A program made the translations under genes and the position numbers. A stretch of DNA of 64,000 nucleotides, from the NCBI GenBank assembly GCA_965205055.1, contig OZ242030.1, positions 2,480,001 to 2,544,000 on the forward strand, read 5' to 3'. Shown here in pieces: positions 54,137 to 63,290 of the stretch. Numbering within the stretch: position 1 is the first letter of the stretch; the number at the start of each line of letters is the position of its first letter. Source of the stretch: CBDBBY01 sp965205055 (GTDB lineage Bacteria > Pseudomonadota > Alphaproteobacteria > Rhodobacterales > Rhodobacteraceae). The notes under the pieces were generated by a model that saw nothing but the letters and a program-made list of their open reading frames with translations, was not told where the DNA came from and made no database searches.

Positions 54137-54927
54137 TGCTTGAAGGCAAAACGGCTTTGGTTGCCGGAGCAAGAGGAGGCATCGGGCGGGCGATTGTCGG
54201 ACGCTTCCTGAAGGAAGGGGCCGAGGTCTACGCCGCCGATCTGACTCCTGAGGGGTCGCTTGCGACGCATGTCGACGACGGCAGTGTTTTCGTCAAGCTT
54301 GATGTGACGCGGGAAGCCGATGTCATTGCGGCCATGGAGCAGGTTCGCGACGAACGAGGCAAGCTCGACATACTTGTGAACGCCGCCGGAATAGAGATCG
54401 AAAAGACGGTCGAGGAAACGACGCTGGACGAGTGGAATCGCAGCTTCGCAGTCAATTCCACGGGCACGTTCCTGACCTCGAAATACGCGCTGCCTTTGAT
54501 GCGCGACGCCGCAAAGGCGGGAAGCAGCGCCAGCCTCATCAATTTCGGGTCTTACGACGGTTTCATCGCCGACCCCGGACTCGCCGCGTATTGCGCGACC
54601 AAGGGCGCAGTGCACGCGCTGACCCGCGCCATGGCCTGCGATCATGGGCCGGAAGGCATTCGCGTGAATGCGATTTGCCCCGGCTACATCGACACGCCGA
54701 TGCTGCAAAGCTTCTTCAAGGGCGAAGGATCCGGCGGCGGTGGCGGGAGCATCGAAACCCTCCAGAAGGCGGTGCGGGATGTGCATCCGATGCGCACCTA
54801 CGGTACGCCGGAGGACATTGCCAATCTGGTGAATTGGCTGGCTTCCGACGAGGCGCGATACGCCTCGGGACAACTCTGGATTCTGGATGGCGGGCTTTCC
54901 GCCCAAGTGCAGCAGATGAAACTCTAA
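54133..54927 (+). CDS. Short-chain dehydrogenase/reductase 1
   Basis: A 264-residue SDR. The dinucleotide motif is GARGGIGRAI near residue 12, N-A-A-G near 85, and the catalytic Tyr-x3-Lys is YCATK near 155. A Gly-rich insertion (GEGSGGGGGSIETL) near 200 sits in the substrate loop and is unusual. It starts at ATG 54133 overlapping the betC stop, and its stop overlaps the start of the BKACE gene. It likely oxidises or reduces an intermediate of the quaternary-amine pathway. Confidence 0.88.
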   Translation: MMLEGKTALVAGARGGIGRAIVGRFLKEGAEVYAADLTPEGSLATHVDDGSVFVKLDVTREADVIAAMEQVRDERGKLDILVNAAGIEIEKTVEETTLDEWNRSFAVNSTGTFLTSKYALPLMRDAAKAGSSASLINFGSYDGFIADPGLAAYCATKGAVHALTRAMACDHGPEGIRVNAICPGYIDTPMLQSFFKGEGSGGGGGSIETLQKAVRDVHPMRTYGTPEDIANLVNWLASDEARYASGQLWILDGGLSAQVQQMKL

Positions 54928-55859
54928 TGTCAAAGCCCGTCATCATAACCTGCGCGCCCACCGGCGGAATTCACACGCCTTCAATGTCTCCGCACCTGCC
55001 TGTGACCCCGGCCGAGATCGCAACCGCCAGCATCGATGCGGCGGAAGCCGGCGCATCCATCATTCACCTTCACGCGCGTGATCCGGAGACCGGCAAGCCG
55101 GATCCTCGACCCGAGACGTTCAAGCAATTCCTCCCGGTCATCAAGCAATCCACGGATGCAGTGATCAACGTCTCGACAGGCGGCGGCCTCGGCATGAGCA
55201 TCGACGAGCGCCTTTCGGGAGCGACATCCGCAAGCCCGGAGATGGCGTCGCTCAACATGGGGTCTATGAACTTCGGCATTTTCCCGATGCTGCGGAAATA
55301 CACCGAATTCCGGCATGATTGGGAACGCCCTTTTCTTGAAATGACGGAAGACTTCATCTTCCCGAACACCTTCAAGACAATCCGCTACGCAATCGAAAAA
55401 CTGGGCGGCGAGCACGGTACGAAATTCGAGTTCGAATGCTACGATCTGGGCCATCTCTACAACGTCAAATGGTTCGTCGATCAGGGGCTGATCAAACCGC
55501 CGTTCTTTGTCCAGATGGTTTTCGGCATTCTTGGCGGAATGGGGGCGGACTTGGACAACCTCATTCATCTCCAGAAGAAGGCGGACGAGCTTTTCGGACC
55601 CGACAACTACGAATGGTCGGTCCTCGCCGCAGGCCGGAATCAGATGCCTTTTGCGACGCAAAGCGCGATGCTCGGCGGCAACCTGAGAGTCGGGCTTGAA
55701 GACAGCCTTTACATAGGCAAGGACGAGCTTGCCACATCGAATGCGCAGCAAGTGACCCGCATACGAGAAATCATCGAGAACCTTGGCTTGGCGGTAGCGT
55801 CTCCCGCCGAGGCGCGTGAACGGCTTGCCCTGAAGGGCGGCGACCGGGTCGGATTCTAA
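54927..55859 (+). CDS. BKACE-family beta-keto acid cleavage enzyme (DUF849)
   Basis: A 310-residue BKACE protein. The zinc-binding IIHLHARDP (His-x-His) lies near residue 45, with VINVSTGGGLGMS near 80 and EFECYDLGHLYNV near 175. BKACE enzymes condense a beta-keto acid with acetyl-CoA to give acetoacetate and a new CoA ester. Members in carnitine pathways use 3-dehydrocarnitine and yield betainyl-CoA. Beside a carnitine-dehydrogenase-like gene this activity is the best guess. ATG overlaps the SDR stop codon by one base. Confidence 0.9.
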   Translation: MSKPVIITCAPTGGIHTPSMSPHLPVTPAEIATASIDAAEAGASIIHLHARDPETGKPDPRPETFKQFLPVIKQSTDAVINVSTGGGLGMSIDERLSGATSASPEMASLNMGSMNFGIFPMLRKYTEFRHDWERPFLEMTEDFIFPNTFKTIRYAIEKLGGEHGTKFEFECYDLGHLYNVKWFVDQGLIKPPFFVQMVFGILGGMGADLDNLIHLQKKADELFGPDNYEWSVLAAGRNQMPFATQSAMLGGNLRVGLEDSLYIGKDELATSNAQQVTRIREIIENLGLAVASPAEARERLALKGGDRVGF

Positions 55860-55984
55860 GCGGGGTCGTCCATGCGAGCGAGAATGCCGGCAGTCGTCGA
55901 ATTGGTCGCAGGAACGGGCAGCGACATGCTTGCCTGCGCTCTTGATTCTTTCGCAGCGACCCGACGTGTCATGATGGCCTGCTG

Positions 55985-56719
55985 ATGCGGCTGGCTGGCA
56001 AAAAAGCCTTCGTGACCGGCGGACGGCAGGGAATCGGCAGAAGCATCGTAGATGCGTATCTCGCCGAAGGAGCCGAGGTCGTTACTTGCGGCCGCGGGAC
56101 GGTCCCGATTGACATGCCGGCGGATTGGCTGACTCTGGATGTTTCGGATTCTGAAGCCGTCTCATCCGCCGCGAGCACCTTGGGAGGACTCGACATCCTT
56201 GTGAACAACGCCGGCGTGCAAATTGAAAAAACCATCGTGGACAGTACTGACGCCGATTGGGAATTGGTGATGGGCGCAAACGCCCGAGGCGTGTTCAATG
56301 TGTGTCGCGCCCTGATTCCTCGGATGCGCGACGGCGGATCGATCATCAATATCGGATCGATCTCGGGCAACGCGGCTGATCCCTCCATGGCGCTTTACAA
56401 CGCATCCAAGGCGTTCGTGCACGGCCTGACGCGATCGATCGCGGTCGATCACGGCCCTTCCATCCGGTGCAACGCGATTTGCCCGGGGTGGATTGAAACC
56501 GGCATGCTGGACGCAGGCTTTGATCTTGCGGACGACCCGGCCAAAGCGAAGGCCGACGCTCTTGCCCGCCATGCGACGCGACGCTTCGGACGACCCCGCG
56601 ACATCGCGTCGATGGCGGTTTGGCTGGCGTCGGACGAAGCCAGTTTCGCCACCGGCCAACTCTTCACCGTCGACGGCGGCCTGACCGCCGCTTCGCCGTT
56701 AAATCCGGGATTGTTCTGA
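55985..56719 (+). CDS. Short-chain dehydrogenase/reductase 2
   Basis: A 244-residue SDR with TGGRQGIGRS near residue 12, the NNAGVQ segment near 75, and the catalytic YNASK near 140. It resembles other SDRs of the operon in general plan but is not a recent duplicate of SDR 1. A 125-base gap precedes it, the only gap in the operon, and its ribosome-binding site is weak. Its stop overlaps the start of the next gene, so it is co-translated with it. Confidence 0.88.
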   Translation: MRLAGKKAFVTGGRQGIGRSIVDAYLAEGAEVVTCGRGTVPIDMPADWLTLDVSDSEAVSSAASTLGGLDILVNNAGVQIEKTIVDSTDADWELVMGANARGVFNVCRALIPRMRDGGSIINIGSISGNAADPSMALYNASKAFVHGLTRSIAVDHGPSIRCNAICPGWIETGMLDAGFDLADDPAKAKADALARHATRRFGRPRDIASMAVWLASDEASFATGQLFTVDGGLTAASPLNPGLF

Positions 56720-57648
56720 TGAGCGACATTTCCCATGCCGCGATTCTGGGCGCAGGCGTGATCGGCGCAAGCTGGACGGCGCTTTTGCTTGCCTCGGGCC
56801 GAAGCGTGTCGGTCTATGATCCCGACCCCGGCGTCGAGAGCAGCGTGCGCGGCTATATCGAGAAAGCTTGGCCCGCATTGGAAGAACTCGGACTTACAGA
56901 CCGTGCAACGCCTGATGCGGTTTCTTTCGCGAAATCCGCAGGCGAAGCGGTCGACAGCGCGGATTTCGTTCAGGAGAATGTGCCGGAGCGTTTGCCAATC
57001 AAGCACGCCGCCTACCGCGAAATTGAGCCGATCCTGTCTGCGGACGCGATTGTTTCAAGCTCGACATCGGGCCTGACATTGGAGGCATTGCAGGAGGGCT
57101 GGACCGAGCCGACGAGCTTGATCCTCGGGCATCCTTTCAATCCGCCGCATCTCATTCCTCTGGTTGAACTGACGGCGAATTCAAGAACGAACCCGGCGGT
57201 GCTGGAAGCGGCGGAAGCGTTCTACAACGACATCGGAAAGGTGACGATCCGCATCAGGAAGGGGCTGCCGGGGCACGTCGCCAATCGTCTCCAAGCGGCG
57301 GTTTGGCGCGAAGCCGTCCACATGGCCGTCGAAGGCGTCGCCAGCGTCGAAGACATTGATAAAGCGATGTGGGCCGGTCCCGGTTTGCGTTGGGCCGCCA
57401 TGGGACCCACCATGCTTTTTCATCTTGGCGCGGGCAAAGGCGGTCTTCGGGCGTTTTGCGACCACTTCAAGGATACGTTCAACGGATGGTGGGACGACCT
57501 CGGCGACCCTCGCCTGGACGAAGATGCGATCAAAAAGCTGGTTGCCGGAATCGCTGACCAAACGAAAGGCCTTACCACTGAAGACCTCGCTCAAAATCGA
57601 GACAAAATGCTTACGGCCCTTCAGACGGCGATCCGGAACCTGCGCTGA
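56719..57648 (+). CDS. L-carnitine dehydrogenase-like 3-hydroxyacyl-CoA dehydrogenase
   Basis: A 309-residue NAD-dependent dehydrogenase of the 3-hydroxyacyl-CoA dehydrogenase fold. The N-terminal ILGAGVIGASWTALLL binds NAD, SSSTSGL lies near 115, and the catalytic His is in LILGHPFNPPHLIPLVE near 140. Single-domain proteins of this length and pattern are L-carnitine 3-dehydrogenases, which make 3-dehydrocarnitine, the substrate of BKACE. Last gene of the operon. A different beta-hydroxy acid is possible. Confidence 0.85.
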   Translation: MSDISHAAILGAGVIGASWTALLLASGRSVSVYDPDPGVESSVRGYIEKAWPALEELGLTDRATPDAVSFAKSAGEAVDSADFVQENVPERLPIKHAAYREIEPILSADAIVSSSTSGLTLEALQEGWTEPTSLILGHPFNPPHLIPLVELTANSRTNPAVLEAAEAFYNDIGKVTIRIRKGLPGHVANRLQAAVWREAVHMAVEGVASVEDIDKAMWAGPGLRWAAMGPTMLFHLGAGKGGLRAFCDHFKDTFNGWWDDLGDPRLDEDAIKKLVAGIADQTKGLTTEDLAQNRDKMLTALQTAIRNLR

Positions 57649-57902
57649 TCGGAATTCCGGCTATGCATCGGGCCCTGCTTGGAACTTGAACTGAACTCCG
57701 TCTGCGATGGGGTCAAGCTCTTGGGGCGACCTCTTAATTCACTGACTGCAGCAGTCCATCAAGTTGTCCGCTCCAAAGAATCCATGTTTTGCTACAAGAT
57801 TGGGGCTTTTCCGCATCTCAATAGCGTTTTGTCCGAAAATTGCATCATTTTTCAGACAAAAATGTTGAAAATTCCGGATGTGCGCACTATGCTCCGAGCA
57901 TT

Positions 57903-58577
57903 ATGATTAGCAGCCCGACCCTCCCCAAGTTGCGCGAGCAGGTAATGCAACGCATCACCAGCCGTCCAAGCATCGTCTGGACACCCGGCGATTTTGTTGA
58001 TCTGGCGCGGCGGGACGCTGTAGACAAAACGCTGCAGCGATTGGCGAAAAGCGACGATTTGCGGCGAATCGACCGCGGCTTGTATGACCGTCCGGCACGC
58101 AACACGCTAACGGGTCGGCCGACGGTGCCGGATTACCGTGCGGTCATTGATGCAATGACAAGGCGCAACCAGGCCAGATATGTGATTGATGGCATGACCG
58201 CCGCGAATGAATTGGGTTTGACGACGGCAGTTCCGGCGAAGATCGAAGTTCTCGTGGACGCGCGCTTGAGGCGCGTAACCCTCGGAAAGCAAGAGATCGT
58301 ATTCAAAAACGCTGCTCCAAGCAGACTCTACTGGGCCGGACGATCAGGAATGGCGGTTGTTCAGGCATTGCACTGGTTGAAAGATGTCATGGACAACCAT
58401 CAAGAGCTCAAGAAAATCCGGAGCAAACTTCTTGCTCGGCTTCGCGCTGAAGCCAATGGAGCGAGACTCGCTGCAGACCTGAGTGACGGTTTGATCGCCG
58501 TGCCGATCTGGATGCAGGAATTTCTGCGCGCATTGATTGCGGAAGCGGATCAGGGAATCGGCGATGCAAAAAACTGA
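57903..58577 (+). CDS. AbiEi/DUF6088-like antitoxin, without toxin partner
   Basis: A 224-residue protein with an N-terminal winged helix (IVWTPGDFVDL, then VDKTLQRLAKSDDLRRIDRGLY) like AbiEi/DUF6088 antitoxins of type IV toxin-antitoxin systems. The following ARYVIDGMTAANELGLTTAVP block matches this group. The AbiEii nucleotidyltransferase toxin normally overlaps the antitoxin stop; here only about 70 bases remain before a convergent methyltransferase gene, so the toxin is missing. Start chosen at ATG 57903 after an A+T-rich leader; an earlier frame start (57840) is less likely. Confidence 0.75.
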   Translation: MISSPTLPKLREQVMQRITSRPSIVWTPGDFVDLARRDAVDKTLQRLAKSDDLRRIDRGLYDRPARNTLTGRPTVPDYRAVIDAMTRRNQARYVIDGMTAANELGLTTAVPAKIEVLVDARLRRVTLGKQEIVFKNAAPSRLYWAGRSGMAVVQALHWLKDVMDNHQELKKIRSKLLARLRAEANGARLAADLSDGLIAVPIWMQEFLRALIAEADQGIGDAKN

Positions 58578-58646
58578 ATGTTCCTGAAACAGCTGCGAAT
58601 TTACCGGGTAAAGTACATCTCTGGAAAACAGGAGCAATTCACCGCT

Positions 58647-59393
58647 TCAACTCTTCTGCGCAATGTAGAAGCCATAGCTGTAGTGGCCGCCGCATTCTTG
58701 GTAGACCGCGATCTCGGAAATCTCCGCATCAATAATTGACTTGGCTTCTTCGCCGGCGTGCTTCGCCAGAAACCTGCTGAAGCGGGCCTGCAGAGGATCG
58801 TAGTAATTGTCGATCCAGCAAGATTCAGGCAGAGGGAAGTATCCCTTCAAAACAAATCCGTTCTCTTCAAGACATTTGATTTTTTCCGCTGCGGTGGCGA
58901 TTTCCGGATACATGTCGGTCCAGTAGGTCGTGAGTTCATCGGGACGGCTTTGCGCCAGCCATGTGATTTCCGAGACGGCCAATATGCCGCCGCGCTTCAG
59001 GAAACGCTTGAAATAAGCAATGCCGCGACCAAAACCCATGTTGTAGACCGCGCCCTCGGCCCAAATGGCATCAAGGCTGCCTTCCTCGAACGGCAAGTCG
59101 TCCATGGAGCAGGCCAGCGTCTTGATCCCATCCGCCAGCCCTTGCTTTGCGGCCCGGTCCGTCAAAATCTCCAAGAAGTCCGAATGCAAATCGACGGCGA
59201 CAATTTCCGCATCGAGATTTTCGGCAAGCACCAGGGTCGACGCGCCGGTTCCGCACCCAATATCGGCAATTCGCAATTTTTCAGGTGCTCTCGACAACCC
59301 TGAAAGCGCAATTGCCATTTTCGTATGGTCTTCGCTGCCTGGACCTTGCCGGGCATTGTCCTTGTGAAGATCGATCAGCAATTCGCAGTTCAT
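58647..59393 (-). CDS. Class I SAM-dependent methyltransferase
   Basis: A 248-residue methyltransferase. Motif I is IADIGCGTGASTLVLA near residue 45, the acidic residue binding SAM is in IVAVDLHSDF, and the later FEEGSLDAIWAEGAVYNMGF is motif II-like. The substrate is unknown; the YfaT/UbiE-like pattern and C-terminal NYYDPLQARFSRF do not identify it. The ATG at 59393 is preferred; a TTG at 59405 would add four residues. It is convergent to the AbiEi gene. Confidence 0.85.
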   Translation of the reverse strand: MNCELLIDLHKDNARQGPGSEDHTKMAIALSGLSRAPEKLRIADIGCGTGASTLVLAENLDAEIVAVDLHSDFLEILTDRAAKQGLADGIKTLACSMDDLPFEEGSLDAIWAEGAVYNMGFGRGIAYFKRFLKRGGILAVSEITWLAQSRPDELTTYWTDMYPEIATAAEKIKCLEENGFVLKGYFPLPESCWIDNYYDPLQARFSRFLAKHAGEEAKSIIDAEISEIAVYQECGGHYSYGFYIAQKS

Positions 59394-59765
59394 TTTGTGC
59401 TTCAAACACCTTTATTCAGACTGATCCGGTCAGCAAAACGCGCCGGTCTGCTCCATTCTGCGAACTCGATGACTCGAGCTTTGCGCAAGCATTCGAGGAA
59501 TCGTCGCAATGGCCAGCTATTCCATTGCGCTTGGAAATGGCAGCTTTCGGTCGATGCCTTCGATGCAGTAACCCAATTTTGTGTTGCCAGCGTTTGTCTT
59601 CATTGCTTGGCCGCGACCGGCTTCACTGGAAACCGAAGGATGATCGGGAGGCTCGTCGATGATTGTCCGTCCAGCTTCCGTAAATTAAACGCAGTGCGGA
59701 AAACGCAATGAATGCGGCGTCGAATCGGATTGGATTGATCCCGCGGGAAATCGGAGTTGCCGAAG
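59394..59765. other. Divergent intergenic region
   Basis: About 370 bases between the minus-strand methyltransferase and the plus-strand amidohydrolase; promoters for both are expected here. No gene or clear operator was recognised. Confidence 0.35.
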
Positions 59766-61487
59766 ATGAAACATCTTTTTATCGCGTCATCCATAGGCCT
59801 GACCGTTGCTTGCGCGGCAACCGCTATGCAGGCTGCGGAAACCATCTATACCAATGCCAACATCTACACGGTGAATTCCGAGCAGCCGCGAGCGGAGGCA
59901 ATGGCCGTAGAGAACGGACAGATTGCCGCGATTGGCGATATTTCCGATGTCGAAGCCTTCAAGACGGACGACACGAAGATGATTGATCTGGGCGGCCGGT
60001 TCGTCATGCCGGGGTTCATTTCATCGCATTTTCATCCGGGCGTGGCAGGCTTGATGTCAACGGGCGCTCAGCTCGTGGGGATCAACGATCCTGAAGAGAT
60101 TCTGAACGCCGTCCGGCAGTTCGCTGCCGACAATCCGGGCAACGGCGCAATCCTCGGCTTCGGCTGGTCGCCGTCGACTTTCGCGCCGAACGGTCCGCAA
60201 GCGACATTCCTGGATCGGGCGGTCAGCGACCGGCCGGTTTATCTGATCGCCTCCGATGCCCACAGCGCTTGGGTGAACTCCAAGGGGCTGGAACTCCTGA
60301 ACATCACTCCCGACACGCCCGATCCGATCCCCGGAGTGCACTACTACATGAGGGATGCGGATGGGAACGCAACCGGATGGCTGGTGGAAGCCAACGCGTT
60401 CTGGCCCGCGCTCAAAGTACTGGGGCTCGACACCAAGGAGCAGTTCACGGCCGCGCACCGGAATTTTCTGCCCAATCTTCCGATGCTCGGCATCACTTCG
60501 GTCTTCGACGCAGGAGTGCCGATGGGCGGCGAAAACTCTGCCGCAGCGTTGCTGGAGATGGAAATGTCCGGCGCGCTGCCGGTCCGCTACTTTGCAAGTC
60601 ACTACCTGCTCAGCAAGGCGGATGCCGAAACAGCCGTCGAAGACTTCCAGCGTCAGCAGGCCTCTTACGACGGCGAATTGTTCGACTTCTACGCCATTAA
60701 GATTTCAAACGATGGAACGATCGAGGCCTCTACGGCTGCACTCCACGAACCGTATCTTTCCGGCGACGGATCCCACTACGGCAGCGTAGTCTTCTCCCAA
60801 GACGAGATGTTGGCGATGATGCGCAGAATCGATCAAGCCGACATACCGGTGATGATACATGCGATCGGCGACAGAACGACCACTGAAGCAGTCAACGCCC
60901 TGGAACAAGTCAAAGCTGAACGCCCCGATGGAACCGCGCGCCATGCAATCACGCATCTGCAGCTCATGAGGGACAGCGACATGGACCGGATGAAAGACCT
61001 CGGCGTTGTCGCTCAGATCTCGCCGCCTTGGGCGCAGGATGTGAACGCTTCGCTCGACACTTGGCAAGCCCTTGTCGGACACATGCGCGCACTGCGAATG
61101 ATGCGTTTCCGCTCGATGTTCGAAAAAGGTCTGCACATCTCGATGGGAAGCGACTTTCCGGCCTCGGGCGTTGGTCTGGTCGAAAGCTCGCCGCTTCATG
61201 GGATTGAAGTGGGAATGACCCGCACCCAGCCCGGGCTGGACGGCGCGCGACAGCTGCCGGAAGCCAACGAGACGCTGACAGTTGATCAACTGATCTACGG
61301 CTATACCATGGGCAGCGCTTATCAGCTTGCGGCGGAAGACCGGATCGGCTCCTTGGAGGTAGGCAAAGCCGCTGATTTCATCGTTCTGGATCAGGACATT
61401 AGCGCCGTCGACCCCTCCTCAATCCATAACACGCTGGTGCTGCAGACGTTCGTGAACGGCACTCAAGTATACGCTCGCGAGCAGTAG
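59766..61487 (+). CDS. Periplasmic amidohydrolase (YtcJ/Amidohydro_3 family)
   Basis: A 573-residue metal-dependent hydrolase. A signal peptide (MKHLFIASSIGLTVACAATA, cleavage near MQA-AE) is followed by the family start with NANIYTVNSEQPRAEAMAVE. Metal ligands fit SSHFHPG (His-x-His near 80), HAIGDRT near 375 and SMGSDFP near 460. It resembles YtcJ-like amidohydrolases, which have broad and mostly unknown substrates. The start at 59766 gives a good signal peptide. It stands alone. Confidence 0.87.
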   Translation: MKHLFIASSIGLTVACAATAMQAAETIYTNANIYTVNSEQPRAEAMAVENGQIAAIGDISDVEAFKTDDTKMIDLGGRFVMPGFISSHFHPGVAGLMSTGAQLVGINDPEEILNAVRQFAADNPGNGAILGFGWSPSTFAPNGPQATFLDRAVSDRPVYLIASDAHSAWVNSKGLELLNITPDTPDPIPGVHYYMRDADGNATGWLVEANAFWPALKVLGLDTKEQFTAAHRNFLPNLPMLGITSVFDAGVPMGGENSAAALLEMEMSGALPVRYFASHYLLSKADAETAVEDFQRQQASYDGELFDFYAIKISNDGTIEASTAALHEPYLSGDGSHYGSVVFSQDEMLAMMRRIDQADIPVMIHAIGDRTTTEAVNALEQVKAERPDGTARHAITHLQLMRDSDMDRMKDLGVVAQISPPWAQDVNASLDTWQALVGHMRALRMMRFRSMFEKGLHISMGSDFPASGVGLVESSPLHGIEVGMTRTQPGLDGARQLPEANETLTVDQLIYGYTMGSAYQLAAEDRIGSLEVGKAADFIVLDQDISAVDPSSIHNTLVLQTFVNGTQVYAREQ

Positions 61488-61512
61488 CCTTCACCGGCCA
61501 AAATTGTGAATC

Positions 61513-61539
61513 GGCGGGATCGGCAATGCTCGTCCCGCC
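61513..61539. terminator. Weak stem-loop after the amidohydrolase
   Basis: A 7-bp stem (GGCGGGA and TCCCGCC, 13-base loop) 25 bases after the stop, without a T-run. Possibly a terminator or mRNA-end stabiliser. Confidence 0.35.
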
Positions 61540-61701
61540 ATTGCCCTGATCCGGAGCAACTGGCTCAGTTGTTCTCGAAACGAACTCGCTCCGGCAAGCA
61601 AGCCCGACACGCTGCCGGCATTCGAGCGGCTCGCAAGAATTTTGATGCCACAAAGAGAAAATTTCGATATTCGGACGGCAACAGTTTTGTGAATTCAACC
61701 T

Positions 61702-63279
61702 ATGCGAATTCGCGACGGAGCGGTTGCATTGGAAATACCCGACGCCGGCATGGACCAAGCGCGGCGCCGCAAGGCGCGCCGCGGCCGCTTGAGCCGCGAC
61801 GCTGCGCGCCTGGAAACGCCTGCATTCATTGGGCGGAAAATTCCGCCCTACGAGTTGCTCACCGCCTCCGCCCTTTCGCGAATCGAGGATCAGGCCGATT
61901 GGATACTGTCCGAGATCGGAGTCGAGTTTCGGGGCGACCGGGCTGCGCTGGACATTTTTTTTGAGGCCGGAGCCAGCGTCGAGGGCGATCGGGTCAGGTT
62001 CGCGCCGGGCCATGCTCGGGATCTATGCGCGACAGCGCCTTCTGAGTTCAAACTGCACGGTCGCGACCCAGACAGGACGACAACCCTCGGCGGCAATCAT
62101 GTCGTCCTGATGCCCGGCTACGGCTCGCCGTTTGTAACGGACCTGAAGGACGGACGCCGCTACGCCACGCTTGCGGATTTCCGGAATTTCGTGAAGCTTT
62201 CATACCTCTCGCCATGGCTTCACCATTCCGGCGGCACGGTCGTCGAACCTACGGACGTGCCGGTGAACAAGCGGCACCTCGACATGATGCTGGCGCATCT
62301 GACGCTGTCGACGAAGCCGTTCATGGGTGGAGTCACATCGCCGGAACGCGCGCAGGACTCCATCGACATGGCGAGATTGGTCTTCGGCGGCGATTTCATG
62401 GGCGCCAATGCGGTAATGCAGGCCAATATCAACGTGAACTCCCCGTTGATCTATGATCACACCATGTCCGGTGCGCTGCGCGTCTATGCTGCGGCGAACC
62501 AATGCGTTTGCGTGTCGCCTGCGATCTTCGCCGGAGCAATGGGTCCTTTGTCGCCCGCCGCCGTGGCGGCGCAGACATTGTCCGAGGCGATGGCAGGCAT
62601 AGCGCTCGCCCAACTGGTCAGGCCGGGATGCCCGGTCGTCTTCGGCAGCTTTCACTCCACCATGAACCTGAAATCCGGCTCTCTGACCTTCGGTTCGCCC
62701 GAGGCCAATATGACGACGATGGCGCTGTCCCAGCTCGGCCGGAGACTGGGCGTGCCGGTCAGGTCCGGCGGAGGACAGATTACCGCGGCCAACGCGCCCG
62801 ACGGGCAAGCCATGCAGGACAGCACCGGAGCGATGTGGTCCACGCTCTTGTCCGGCAGCCACCAGATCTGGCATGCGGCGGGCTGGCTCGAAGGCGGGCT
62901 TGTTATGTCCTACGAAAAATTCATCATGGATCTCGACCATTGCGGCGCGATGCTCAAAATGCTGCAAGGGTTCGACACCGATGACGAAGCCTTCGGCCGC
63001 GAGGCTTACCTTGAGGCCGGACCGGGCGAGAATTTCCTCTCAACCAGCCACACGCTGCGCCATTATGCGTCGGCCAACTTCGCGCCGACGATTCCAGAGG
63101 CCGGCCCCTATGAAATGTGGGCCGAAAACGGCTCGTTGACTGCGGACCAGCGCGCCTCTGCGCAATGGCGGCGGATGCTGGCCGACTACAAGGCGCCCCC
63201 GATGGAACGCGGGCTCCGCGCCGCACTCGCGGAGTTCGTGGACCAGCGCAAAGCTTCAATGCCGGACGAATGGTACTAG
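61702..63279 (+). CDS. MttB-family methyltransferase without pyrrolysine
   Basis: A 525-residue protein of the trimethylamine methyltransferase (MttB) superfamily. It shows the family blocks SHQIWHAAGWLEGGLVMSYEK (near 395), GGVTSPERAQDS and PVVFGSFHSTMN. True archaeal-type MttB needs pyrrolysine from an in-frame amber codon; this frame has none, so it is a non-Pyl homologue like the glycine betaine:corrinoid methyltransferase MtgB. Likely substrates are glycine betaine, proline betaine, carnitine or similar. No corrinoid protein is seen nearby, but a GcvT-family gene follows 11 bases later. ATG at 61702 is preferred; 61750 is an alternative. Confidence 0.88.
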   Translation: MRIRDGAVALEIPDAGMDQARRRKARRGRLSRDAARLETPAFIGRKIPPYELLTASALSRIEDQADWILSEIGVEFRGDRAALDIFFEAGASVEGDRVRFAPGHARDLCATAPSEFKLHGRDPDRTTTLGGNHVVLMPGYGSPFVTDLKDGRRYATLADFRNFVKLSYLSPWLHHSGGTVVEPTDVPVNKRHLDMMLAHLTLSTKPFMGGVTSPERAQDSIDMARLVFGGDFMGANAVMQANINVNSPLIYDHTMSGALRVYAAANQCVCVSPAIFAGAMGPLSPAAVAAQTLSEAMAGIALAQLVRPGCPVVFGSFHSTMNLKSGSLTFGSPEANMTTMALSQLGRRLGVPVRSGGGQITAANAPDGQAMQDSTGAMWSTLLSGSHQIWHAAGWLEGGLVMSYEKFIMDLDHCGAMLKMLQGFDTDDEAFGREAYLEAGPGENFLSTSHTLRHYASANFAPTIPEAGPYEMWAENGSLTADQRASAQWRRMLADYKAPPMERGLRAALAEFVDQRKASMPDEWY

Positions 63280-63290
63280 AGGAACTAAAA

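Noticed and set aside
52583..54172. 529-codon minus-strand frame
   Set aside because: Antisense to betC, which has catalytic motifs and fits the operon.
61702..63279. Pyrrolysine-containing MttB
   Set aside because: The frame is open for 525 codons with no amber codon inside.
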